Assembly (NCBI RefSeq): GCF_042885655.1
Contig: NZ_JBHVRO010000011.1
Location: 62,001-126,000, forward strand
Direction: 5' to 3'
DNA: 64,000 bases
DNA from: Psychrobacillus sp042885655
GTDB lineage: Bacteria; Bacillota; Bacilli; Bacillales_A; Planococcaceae
Of this stretch, positions 18,151 to 25,938 are shown piece after piece; position 1 is the stretch's first letter; every line of letters starts with the position of its first letter. The translations under genes were made by a program, and so were the position numbers. The notes beneath the pieces are model-generated. The model saw only the letters and a list, made by a program, of their open reading frames with translations, made no database searches and was not told the DNA's origin.

Positions 18151-18657
18151 ATGTGGATTAGGAATTTAGCACTAAAAGCTATCGTTAAATTATTTAAAAT
18201 TGGAATAAGAAATTCGGCAAAAGCAGTAGTAGTAAAAGACGGAAAAATATTAACTATAAAAATAAATGAAAATGGTGGAACATATTATATTCTACCTGGC
18301 GGAGGTCAAAAACATGGTGAAAATCTACACCAAGCATTACTAAGGGAGTGCAAAGAAGAGCTAGGAGCGGAAGTGGAAATTGGAGAATTGATATTTGTAA
18401 GAGAATATATTGGAAAAAACCATGAACTAGCTGCATATCATTCTCACGCTCATCAAACGGAATTTATGTTTTTATGTAACATTAATCAACATATATTTAC
18501 TAGTGGAAATAATCCTGATAAGGGCCAAGTAGGGACGGAATGGTTACCAATTACTGAGTTGTTAGATTATAAACTATTTCCTCAAGCTTTAAGAACACAT
18601 TTAATTTCTTATTTTGAAAGTGGAAAAGCTACAACTTACGTAGGTGATATAAATTAA
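18151..18657 (+). CDS. NUDIX hydrolase
   Basis: A 168-residue NUDIX protein with a textbook box: Gly, five residues, Glu, seven residues, then RECKEELGA (about residues 66-74). About 25 residues precede the usual start of the fold (MWIRNLALKAIVKLF), forming an amphipathic helix that may contact membrane or a partner. Substrate unknown. GAAGAGGGGAG precedes the ATG. It starts a plus-strand run of small genes to 20867 and is divergent from the yndG-like operon. Confidence 0.85.
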   Translation: MWIRNLALKAIVKLFKIGIRNSAKAVVVKDGKILTIKINENGGTYYILPGGGQKHGENLHQALLRECKEELGAEVEIGELIFVREYIGKNHELAAYHSHAHQTEFMFLCNINQHIFTSGNNPDKGQVGTEWLPITELLDYKLFPQALRTHLISYFESGKATTYVGDIN

Positions 18658-18700
18658 TTATTATCTGACCTGTTATTTCATTTGGAAGGAGTGATTTTTG

Positions 18701-19108
18701 ATGAAGCGATTTATTTATTATTTTGGTTGGGCCATATTTATTGGTTTTATCTGTTATTTAGGTAGCATGTATTATATGAGTTTAAAATCCTATGCAGAAG
18801 AAACGTTTGATTATAAAAGAATATTTATTTTCAATCTTGTGTTTCCTATAATAATAGGAATGTTTTTTAAGCTACCTACATTGGTCAAGGACATTCAGCA
18901 ACAGAAAAAATGGACATTCGATTGGGTAAAATTATTAGCTATCGGTATCCCATCTCTATATATCGCGACTTCTCCAATTTGGACTTATACCTCGTTCGGA
19001 GAACATTTTTTGTTTGCAGATTATTTTAGAATCACAATTAGTAGTCCATTCACGACTGCAGCAGGAATAGTACTTGGTTACTGCTTGTTAGATATTTTGA
19101 AGAAGTAA
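18701..19108 (+). CDS. Small multi-pass membrane protein, unknown
   Basis: A 135-residue protein with four likely membrane helices: about 4-24, 43-58, 77-95 and 112-130. I do not recognise a family. GGAAGGAGTG lies nine bases before the ATG at 18701; an in-frame TTG directly before it is less likely. It sits between a NUDIX gene and a second small membrane protein gene, all in the same direction. Confidence 0.65.
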   Translation: MKRFIYYFGWAIFIGFICYLGSMYYMSLKSYAEETFDYKRIFIFNLVFPIIIGMFFKLPTLVKDIQQQKKWTFDWVKLLAIGIPSLYIATSPIWTYTSFGEHFLFADYFRITISSPFTTAAGIVLGYCLLDILKK

Positions 19109-19149
19109 AACTATTAATAATCACCGTGGTAATTTGGAAAGGAGAACAG

Positions 19150-19362
19150 ATGAAAAAGAAGAGAACAGTTAAACAACAACTAGTTATTGGATGCATTTCA
19201 CTAGGAGTGCTCGTTGTATTGGGAAGTCTGCAAGTAGTTTTTTCGCCTTACACTTTCGTTAGAGGAGTAATGATAATTTCAGTTATAGCTTGCTCAGCAG
19301 GAATAGGCGCATATATAAGAGAAATTTTTATATTAAAGAAAAGCAAGCAATTGAACGAATGA
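19150..19362 (+). CDS. Small two-helix membrane protein, unknown
   Basis: A 70-residue protein: basic N terminus (MKKKRTVKQQ), two hydrophobic helices (about 11-30 and 38-57), and a lysine-rich tail. I do not recognise it. AAAGGAG precedes the ATG at 19150; a GTG at 19126 is upstream of that site and unlikely. It lies 41 bp after another small membrane protein gene. Confidence 0.6.
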   Translation: MKKKRTVKQQLVIGCISLGVLVVLGSLQVVFSPYTFVRGVMIISVIACSAGIGAYIREIFILKKSKQLNE

Positions 19363-19504
19363 TCCACGAATGGTTTGAAGATCTATTTTAGTTGTTTTCT
19401 GTTGGTAGGGTTTTTATTTGCTGAGATGTTTAATATAACGATGTCCCAGAAACAGAGATGCTAAATTTATCAAAGTTACATAGTTATTGATTAGGGGTGA
19501 AAAA

Positions 19505-20032
19505 TTGATTTACGTTGTTAGACATGGACAAACTGATTTGAATAAAGAAAGAAGAATGCAAGGGAGATTAGGTTTGCCGTTAAATGCGAAAGGCATAAAA
19601 CAAGCGGAACTATTAAGAGACGCTCTTCAAAACATAAAATTCGATTTAGTTTTTTCTTCTCCACAAGAAAGAGCAATTCAAACAGCAGAGATAGCAACGG
19701 AGAAAGAAGCAATAATTGACACAAGACTAGATGTTTTTGATTTAGGGGAAGCTGACGGTATAAAAAAAGCAGATGTAAAAATGAATGGAGTAGTTCCAGA
19801 TTCTAGTATTTATAAAGGTGTCGAGGAAATTCAAAGCTACATAAAAAGGGTATTTTCTTTCATGCAGGAACTGGAAGTTAATTACGGCAAAAGAGAATTA
19901 AATATTTTAATATCCGGTCATAGATGTACAACTGGATGTATTGGCGCTTATTTTGAAGGAATACCGAAAGATAAGAATATTTTAAGATTGTCTTCTAATA
20001 ATGGGGAATATAAAGTGTATAATTTCGGTTAA
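19505..20032 (+). CDS. Histidine phosphatase family protein
   Basis: A 175-residue protein of the phosphoglycerate-mutase-like superfamily with an intact motif: VVRHGQTDLNKE at the N terminus (catalytic His8 counting from the TTG start), then FSSPQERAIQTAEIA and the second histidine in ILISGHRCTTG. The start is TTG at 19505, five bases after AGGGGTG; a TTG at 19487 lies upstream of that site. Substrates of this group are phosphorylated small molecules or proteins. It is followed 22 bases later by a methyltransferase gene. Confidence 0.82.
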   Translation: MIYVVRHGQTDLNKERRMQGRLGLPLNAKGIKQAELLRDALQNIKFDLVFSSPQERAIQTAEIATEKEAIIDTRLDVFDLGEADGIKKADVKMNGVVPDSSIYKGVEEIQSYIKRVFSFMQELEVNYGKRELNILISGHRCTTGCIGAYFEGIPKDKNILRLSSNNGEYKVYNFG

Positions 20033-20054
20033 AATGAGGTTAGGAAGTGGAGTA

Positions 20055-20867
20055 ATGGAACAAAAAACACTTAGTCGTGTAAATCAAATAGGGTGGAATC
20101 AATCCGCTTATCAAGCTTGGACTAATCGACACGGTTCACCTAATGAATATGCCAAAAAGTTAATGGAAAAACCAGTAGATGCTGTTTCTCACTATTTGAA
20201 TCTTATAGGCGATGTAAAGGGTAAAAAAATTGCTAATTACTTAGGTTCAAAAGGTAATAAAGCGGTATCTTTTGCGCTACTAGGAGCAGATGTTACAGTT
20301 GTGGATATATCGGAAGATAACAGAAAATATGCGATGGAGTTAGCAACAGAAGCTGAAGTTAATATTAAATACATAGTCTCAGATATTTTAGAAGTTCCGG
20401 AGAATGAAGAATTAACGGAGTTTGATTTCGTTTTATTAGAACTGGGTGTGTTACATTACTTTGTTGATTTACTACCGCTATTTAAAGTAGTTTACAACTC
20501 ACTTAAGCCTGGTGGGCAATTTATATTAAGAGATTATCATCCTATCGTTTCAAAACTAGTGCAGGTTGAAGGAAATAAAATGATCGCTAATGGGAATTAT
20601 TTTAGCGAAGAAGTGGTGGAAGAGGATGTAGCTTATAGCATCTTGCTTTCGGAGGAAGAACGTACTACATTGAGTAAAGTTAATATTCGAAGATGGACTT
20701 TAGGTGAAATTGTTACAGCTATTTCAAGCATAGGGCTTACTATTAGCCTTCTAGAAGAAGAAGCAGGTGTAAAGTGGGCATTTCCTTCGAATTCTCCAGA
20801 AGGAATTGAAGAAAAAATGCCTGGATTATATACATTAATTGCTACTAAAAATGGAGATCTTTATTAA
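20055..20867 (+). CDS. Class I SAM-dependent methyltransferase
   Basis: A 270-residue methyltransferase. The start MEQKTLSRVNQIGWNQSAYQAW and motif I region KIANYLGSKGNKAVSFALLGA (somewhat degenerate, lacking the G-x-G-x-G) are followed by VTVVDISEDNRKYA and LELGVLHYFVDL. Substrate unknown. The ATG at 20055 follows GGAAGTGGAG; a longer frame from 20001 lies inside the phosphatase gene. A clear terminator follows. Confidence 0.83.
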   Translation: MEQKTLSRVNQIGWNQSAYQAWTNRHGSPNEYAKKLMEKPVDAVSHYLNLIGDVKGKKIANYLGSKGNKAVSFALLGADVTVVDISEDNRKYAMELATEAEVNIKYIVSDILEVPENEELTEFDFVLLELGVLHYFVDLLPLFKVVYNSLKPGGQFILRDYHPIVSKLVQVEGNKMIANGNYFSEEVVEEDVAYSILLSEEERTTLSKVNIRRWTLGEIVTAISSIGLTISLLEEEAGVKWAFPSNSPEGIEEKMPGLYTLIATKNGDLY

Positions 20868-20876
20868 AGTATAAAT

Positions 20877-20902
20877 GGAGAGACAAATCATTTTGTCTCT
20901 CC
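20877..20902. terminator. Terminator after the methyltransferase gene
   Basis: GGAGAGACAAA (20877-20887) pairs with TTTGTCTCTCC (20892-20902), followed by TTAATTTG. A strong stem with a short T run. Confidence 0.8.
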
Positions 20903-20974
20903 TTAATTTGTCTTTAACTAGATTTAATCGATTGACTTAAGCATAAACCATCCAAATACCAAATAAGTAGGACT

Positions 20975-21100
20975 GAGCACCACATAAATTGGTACGAGTG
21001 CCACATAATCCAGATTGAGCACCACATAACCTAGTCCGGGTGCCACATATCCTATGTTGAGTACCACATAACCTGGCCCGAGCACCACATATCCACCAAT
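20975..21100. repeat. 21-bp phased intergenic repeat, block 1 (six units)
   Basis: Six consecutive 21-bp units start at 20975, 20996, 21017, 21038, 21059 and 21080. Each begins GAGCACCACATA, GAGTGCCACATA, GGGTGCCACATA or GAGTACCACATA, followed by nine more variable bases. The block contains stops in all likely frames and lies between convergent genes. On the minus strand the core reads TATGTGGTGCTC, identical to part of block 3 at 53.9 kb. Confidence 0.92.
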
Positions 21101-21107
21101 CTAATAC

Positions 21108-21644
21108 TTAAGAATTCTCCAATTTCATCATATAAAACCCACTCCAAGCAAATACAATAGAAGCTACATAAAAGATACTTCCGATCGTCAGAAAATCAAC
21201 TAAATATCCAGTAACTATAACCGCTAAAGCTGCACCAACTGATGTCCATATATGATAACGTCCAATTTCTTTTCCTGCCGTCTCTTTTTGAACCGTACGA
21301 GCTAGAACTGTTTTTTCAGAGTTTTTCTGAACTGCCCCCAGTAAACCCATTACAACTTGAAGAATATAAACATGCCAAATTTCATATGCAAGCGGAAAAA
21401 TGAGCAAAATCAGTGCCATTCCCCACGAATAAATGATTAATAGGATTTTATCTCCCGTTTTATCAGCTAGCTTACCAATCACGGAATAGCTTAATGCTGC
21501 AGTCAGTGCAAATAACCCGTATGCCCATCCAAACTGTGAGTAGCTAGTGCCGACATTTTTTAACAACAACACATAGAAAGGGAAAATCATGCTTGCCGCC
21601 ATACCTATAGTGCTTTGATAGACAATAAATCTTCTGTAATTCAT
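21108..21644 (-). CDS. Half-length MFS-type membrane protein
   Basis: A 178-residue protein with five or six membrane helices. It contains the MFS loop 2-3 pattern (GKLADKTGDKILLI, about residues 57-70), so it resembles one half of a major facilitator transporter. The start is normal and I see no continuation past the stop, where the 21-bp repeats begin. It may be a genuine half-size protein or a truncated transporter. Its ATG overlaps the stop of the FAD oxidoreductase gene (ATGA), so the two are coupled. Confidence 0.75.
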   Translation of the reverse strand: MNYRRFIVYQSTIGMAASMIFPFYVLLLKNVGTSYSQFGWAYGLFALTAALSYSVIGKLADKTGDKILLIIYSWGMALILLIFPLAYEIWHVYILQVVMGLLGAVQKNSEKTVLARTVQKETAGKEIGRYHIWTSVGAALAVIVTGYLVDFLTIGSIFYVASIVFAWSGFYMMKLENS

Positions 21645-23077
21645 CAGTGATACTCCTCATAGAAAAGATTCATGAATCGGTGATTAGGATCATACTTTTC
21701 CTTCATTTTAAAGAATTCATCTGCTCTAGGATATGCCTCTTCCAACTGTTCTTTCGTAGGATAGTTATAGTAGGGAAGATAATAGCTTCCATCATGAGCT
21801 AACGTAATATCAATCATCTTTCGTACTACTTGACCTGTTTCTGCGATACTGTCTTTACTGGTTCCTTGATTTATCAGCAATACGAGGGCAAACATGTCCT
21901 CTTTTGCATAAGACAGGACTGCTTCATCATTCTTCTTCACATATCGAATGGTAATGTTTAGCAAATTAAAGTCTTGTTCCTTTTTGAGCATTTCTCGTAA
22001 GTCATCGATATAGTTGGTAAACTCATTTATTGGTACGTAATATTCTTGTAGCACTTCTGTTTTACTTGTGCTGTCATACTCCATAAATGCTGAATCTGAG
22101 CGCATCACATTATTTCTTGAAATTAATGAGCCATCGATCCTCTTATTGTATGTTTCTTGCGTTTTCCAAAACATATTCTTTCCCCAATCATTTATACGAG
22201 AAAGACCAAGAAAGAATTTTGGGACTGCGATGATGCTTTCACGTTTTAAAGTAGAGTGTTTGTTTATCAGTGATTGGTCATCGGCTGTGAAATAGTTCGT
22301 TATATACATATCTGTCAGAAAGTTATCTGGTGCAACCGAAATTCTTGCCATATGCATTTTTACATTGTCATTTTCAAGAACATTAGTAGTGAAATAAGGA
22401 CTGTATTCATCGTAAGCTAGCGATTTTGTTTGAACTTGATAGAGTTCATCATCCGTCAATTGCAATGTTACATCGACAATTACACCGAATAAACCGTAAC
22501 CGCCAATGACTAGTTGAAAGAGCTCAGGGTTTTCTTCACGGCTGACATGAATAATAATCCCTTCTGCATTAAGTAATCTAAATGATTTTACCGATTCAAT
22601 CAAAGAAGTATTTCGAATGTCACGGCCGTGAACATTCACACTTAATGAACCACCAACAGTGAAAATATTTTGCGATTGACTAACCATTAAAGCAAGTCCA
22701 TATGGGTTAATATAGGATTGTATTTCAGCCCAAGTTACTCCACTTTGTACAGAGATGAGTTTATTCTCTCTATCTAATTCTAGAATTTTATTATAGTTTT
22801 TCATATCGAGTAGGATTCCATTTGGATAGAGGGTTTGACCACCTTGACTATGCCGCATGCCTGCAATAGAAATTGAATCATTATGCGCATTCGCTTGTTC
22901 AATAATTTTGCGGAGTTTCTCCTCGTCATCACTTGATTTCACAGTCTTCATCTTGATAGGTAAAAGTCTGCCATAATCCTCTACAATTGGATGTGACAAT
23001 TGAAAATGAAATAGTTTAAAGGAGCAAATTAATAAGATTACATATAAAATAATAGCAAAATAACGATTTTTGAATAT
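21644..23077 (-). CDS. FAD-binding oxidoreductase with N-terminal hydrophobic segment
   Basis: An FAD_binding_4 (PCMH-type) oxidase/dehydrogenase. The FAD site is ISIAGMRHSQGGQTL, and TVGGSLSVNVHGRD follows. From the first ordinary start (TTG at 22999) it has 451 residues but no ribosome binding site there. The open frame continues upstream through RYFAIILYVILLICSF, a membrane or signal segment, to an ATA codon at 23077 lying eight bases after GGAGG. I therefore give 23077 as the probable N terminus, with an unusual ATA start or a mutated ATG. Substrate unknown; relatives oxidise sugars, lactones or alcohols. Confidence 0.75.
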   Translation of the reverse strand: MFKNRYFAIILYVILLICSFKLFHFQLSHPIVEDYGRLLPIKMKTVKSSDDEEKLRKIIEQANAHNDSISIAGMRHSQGGQTLYPNGILLDMKNYNKILELDRENKLISVQSGVTWAEIQSYINPYGLALMVSQSQNIFTVGGSLSVNVHGRDIRNTSLIESVKSFRLLNAEGIIIHVSREENPELFQLVIGGYGLFGVIVDVTLQLTDDELYQVQTKSLAYDEYSPYFTTNVLENDNVKMHMARISVAPDNFLTDMYITNYFTADDQSLINKHSTLKRESIIAVPKFFLGLSRINDWGKNMFWKTQETYNKRIDGSLISRNNVMRSDSAFMEYDSTSKTEVLQEYYVPINEFTNYIDDLREMLKKEQDFNLLNITIRYVKKNDEAVLSYAKEDMFALVLLINQGTSKDSIAETGQVVRKMIDITLAHDGSYYLPYYNYPTKEQLEEAYPRADEFFKMKEKYDPNHRFMNLFYEEYH

Positions 23078-23355
23078 TTGTCTCGCCTCCTTTTACAAAT
23101 GCAACTATACTTTACCATTTGAAGTAGTATTTTAATAGACAGTATTCTATTGGATGAAACAGATTGCTCTTAGATGATTTAATGTCATTAATATTTGTTG
23201 TAAAAAGGAATTATTACACTTACCATATTTTTGCTCCAGCGCAAGTTCGTTGTGTTAACCAAAGTGAGGAAAGAGTGATTATTATCTCGACTTATAGAAA
23301 TCCAAGTCAAAAAGGGTCAAAATAATAGTATATTACCCCATAGGAGGAATGGAAG

Positions 23356-23700
23356 ATTAAGCCATTAGAATTTCTACAAACTTATGATTTACATGATAGT
23401 CTTGTAGAAGCAATTCAATATTATTCAACAGAAAATATGCTCTTAATAAAGTTGGAACTAAGTAATTGGAAACAGAACAATTATAATGAGGTAGAACCAG
23501 AGATGTTAAAATGTCAACTGTTGTTTAATGGTGTTTTTACTTTTGAAATGCACCCCAATACAAATGTGGATTTTGACGAAATTTTGGAAATAGGTTTAAT
23601 AGACGATTTTGGAAAAATTAAAATTGTTTTAAGCAGTAACGAAGATGTTACAGTTCTAATAGTTAATGCTAAAGAAGTAAATTTGATAAAAAATTGGTAA
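23356..23700 (+). CDS. Unknown small protein with a defective or unusual start
   Basis: The frame is open from 23344 to 23700 and reads as protein-like (IKPLEFLQTYDLHDSLVEA), well before the first in-frame ATG at 23437. TAGGAGGA at 23341-23348 is an excellent ribosome binding site. The ATG right after it (23349) is in the wrong frame and stops after three codons. Removing one G after that ATG would give MKIKPLEF in frame. Either translation starts at the ATT (23356), or the gene is frameshifted at its first codon, or there is a sequence error. About 114 residues; family not recognised. Confidence 0.55.
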   Translation: MKPLEFLQTYDLHDSLVEAIQYYSTENMLLIKLELSNWKQNNYNEVEPEMLKCQLLFNGVFTFEMHPNTNVDFDEILEIGLIDDFGKIKIVLSSNEDVTVLIVNAKEVNLIKNW

Positions 23701-23759
23701 TATCGTTAATAGAAGAAGTGAAGGTGCACATATTCCATACAAAATGTGAGGTTTTTTAG

Positions 23760-24122
23760 ATGAATGCACAGGAAATACAAGAGAAAATTGATTCCCTTCA
23801 TTATTGGGATGCTCGAGTAGTATCGTTGGAATGTAATTATTTTGCCGATGAAGTTACAATTGAGTACGAGGATTCTGAAGGTAATATAATCTATAAGTTT
23901 AATGGTTGCTATAAAACAAAATTTGAACATTACATTGGACATGATAAAGATGTACCTGTGAAAAACTTAACGCAAATACAATTACCTTATTTTCTTCATA
24001 ATGTCGATGTAGGAAGCGTTAAATTTGAAGGAATAGAACTTTATATTTGTAAAATAGGCATGTCACCTATGAATATTGAAATTTGGTGCAAAGATATAGA
24101 AATCCAAAAATGTATTCTCTAG
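23760..24122 (+). CDS. Unknown small protein
   Basis: A 120-residue soluble, acidic protein without signal peptide or membrane segment, rich in aromatic and cysteine residues (LECNYFADEVTIEYEDSEG, ELYICKIG, IEIWCKDIEI). I do not recognise the family; the size and composition are like immunity proteins of polymorphic toxins, which is only an analogy. TGTGAGG lies upstream of the ATG. It follows another unknown small gene by 59 bp and precedes a HEAT-repeat gene. Confidence 0.65.
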   Translation: MNAQEIQEKIDSLHYWDARVVSLECNYFADEVTIEYEDSEGNIIYKFNGCYKTKFEHYIGHDKDVPVKNLTQIQLPYFLHNVDVGSVKFEGIELYICKIGMSPMNIEIWCKDIEIQKCIL

Positions 24123-24261
24123 ATATTATTGAGCCCTAGGTTTTTAAGGTTTTCTTTTGTGTGAACAATCTTGCTTATTAAAAGCATTAGGATATTAATT
24201 AATGACCACAGTGGAATTATCAATAATTACCATTACTTAGTAAAGTAGAGGTGTGATAGTA

Positions 24262-24750
24262 ATGTTAGGAAAACTAGATAGTAAAATAGCTGATAATAAA
24301 GTTGATGAAGCTATTGCTATAGTAGAAGAACTAGGTAGTAAAAAGATAGTTGAAGCAGTTCATCTTTTGATTCATCATGTATTAACTACAAAAAATGCTA
24401 AGTTGAGAAATTCAATTGCTATAGCATTAGCTGACATTGGAAGTAATGAAGCTATAGAACCTTTGATAAGTTTACTGAAAAACCCAAATACTATAGGTGC
24501 TAGAGGTACAATATTGTATGCTTTAGAATCTTTTCCGTGCACAGAGTATATAGAACTGTTTGCTGAATTGTTAGGTGAAGATAGTTTTGAGGTGAGCAGA
24601 CAGGCATTTATTTTGATAGATTCTCATTCCGAAAATATCTCAAGTGAAACAAAGGAAAAATGTATAAGCATTATTCAGAAAAAAATTGATCGCATAACTG
24701 ATCAGAAAGAATTTCTAATTGACTCTTTAGAAGAATTAGGATGGGAATAA
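24262..24750 (+). CDS. HEAT-repeat protein
   Basis: A 162-residue all-helical protein with HEAT or PBS-lyase-type repeats; the clearest is KLRNSIAIALADIGSNEAIE followed by PLISLLKNP (about 50-80), then ARGTILYALESF and VSRQAFILIDSH. Such proteins act as scaffolds, and small ones also occur in toxin-immunity loci. AGAGGTG lies eight bases before the ATG at 24262. It is the last of three small plus-strand genes of unknown role and ends before a long hairpin. Confidence 0.72.
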   Translation: MLGKLDSKIADNKVDEAIAIVEELGSKKIVEAVHLLIHHVLTTKNAKLRNSIAIALADIGSNEAIEPLISLLKNPNTIGARGTILYALESFPCTEYIELFAELLGEDSFEVSRQAFILIDSHSENISSETKEKCISIIQKKIDRITDQKEFLIDSLEELGWE

Positions 24751-24900
24751 TATCTTTTATGGGACTTTTAATAAATTTAAATTCCTATTAAAAGATTTGG
24801 AGAACCTGATTGGTTTGTAGTATTCCACCCAAACCATATGCACCATGTCTCTATACTTCCTAAGATGGCGACGGACAAACAACCGCTATAAGATTACCGA

Positions 24901-24945
24901 ATTAAAGGAGCGTGAAGTGACTTAGACACTTCACGCTCCTTTAAT
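24901..24945. repeat. Long-stem hairpin element, copy 1
   Basis: A perfect 19-bp stem, 24901-24919 with 24927-24945, and a 7-base loop ACTTAGA. Its inner sequence GTGAAGTG...CACTTCAC is shared with a second hairpin at 40955-40997, and both are preceded by AGATTACCGAA. It separates the convergent HEAT-repeat and enoyl-CoA hydratase genes, so it can act as a bidirectional terminator. Confidence 0.85.
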
Positions 24946-25003
24946 TTTAATAATGTGCAGTCTCAAGCACCCAGAAAAGGTGGTGCCAAGGTGCCCTTAA
25001 CGG

Positions 25004-25780
25004 TCATTTTCCTTTAAACACAGGTTTTCTTTTCTCACTAAACGCATTTAATGCTTCTACTCGATCTTCTGTTGGAATAGTGATTTCGTAAGCTTTACGT
25101 TCAATATTTAACCCTGTATGTAAGTCTACATTCATGCCGTGTTTGATAGCAAACTTTGCTTGTTGAAGGGCGATAGGTCCATTGGCAAGCATTAATGCTG
25201 CAAAGTTTTCTGTTTCTACTATTAATGTTTCACGCGATGTAACTTTTGTTACTAAACCGTATGCTAGTGCTTCTTCTGCTTTTAGTCTTTTTGCTGTTAA
25301 AATAAGCTCTAGTGCTTTTGCTTCTCCAATAAGGCGTGGTAGACGTTGTGTACCACCTGCTCCTGGAATAATGGCTAAACTTGTTTCAGTTAATCCTAAT
25401 TGAATATCATCTGCTGCAATTCGAAAATCACATGCAAGTGCAAGTTCTGTACCTCCACCAAAGGCATAGCCATTTAGCATAGCAATCGTTGGTTGTGGAA
25501 GATTTTCTATAGCGGAGAATACTTCACCAATTTTATAAATATTTCGTTTTACTTGTTGATCGGTTAAATTTTTTCGTTCTTTTAAGTCTGCTCCCACACT
25601 AAATGATTTCGTTCCAGCTCCTGTGAAAATTACGACGCGGATATCTGGATTTATACGAATGGATTCTGTGATATCGCCTAGCTCTCGAAGCATTTCGTAA
25701 TTAAATGCATTTAGTGCTTCAGGTCTATTAAGAGTTACATATGCCAAATTTCCGTGCTGTTCATAATAAATCGATTTCAT
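25004..25780 (-). CDS. Enoyl-CoA hydratase/isomerase family protein
   Basis: A 258-residue crotonase-fold protein of normal length. The oxyanion-hole regions SVGADLKERK and GYAFGGGTELALACD are present, followed by ETSLAIIPGAGGTQRLPRLIG, which carries the second catalytic region. It probably hydrates trans-2-enoyl-CoA in fatty-acid or branched-chain degradation, though crotonase members vary in reaction. I chose the ATG at 25780 because AGGGGG lies eight bases upstream; a frame opening at 25819 has no site. It stands alone on the minus strand. Confidence 0.87.
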   Translation of the reverse strand: MKSIYYEQHGNLAYVTLNRPEALNAFNYEMLRELGDITESIRINPDIRVVIFTGAGTKSFSVGADLKERKNLTDQQVKRNIYKIGEVFSAIENLPQPTIAMLNGYAFGGGTELALACDFRIAADDIQLGLTETSLAIIPGAGGTQRLPRLIGEAKALELILTAKRLKAEEALAYGLVTKVTSRETLIVETENFAALMLANGPIALQQAKFAIKHGMNVDLHTGLNIERKAYEITIPTEDRVEALNAFSEKRKPVFKGK

Positions 25781-25938
25781 TTCGTTTCCCCCTAAAAATA
25801 CAATTAGTTCCCCATACAAAACATATCATTTTACTAGTAGTCTGTCATCTATAGGAAATGGATTCAAAATAGGTCGATTTTCCTTTTCCTGTTTGGTACA
25901 ATTATGTTATTGAAATCACAAAGATTTGAGGAATTCAC

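Noticed and set aside
13140..19460. Shared word ATGTCCCA..GAAACAGA at about 13151 and 19441
   Set aside because: Similarity is short and could be chance; I could not extend it.
21108..21644. Frameshifted full-length MFS transporter
   Set aside because: I looked for the other half on both sides; the repeat block and the overlapping FAD gene leave no room, so I call it half-length.
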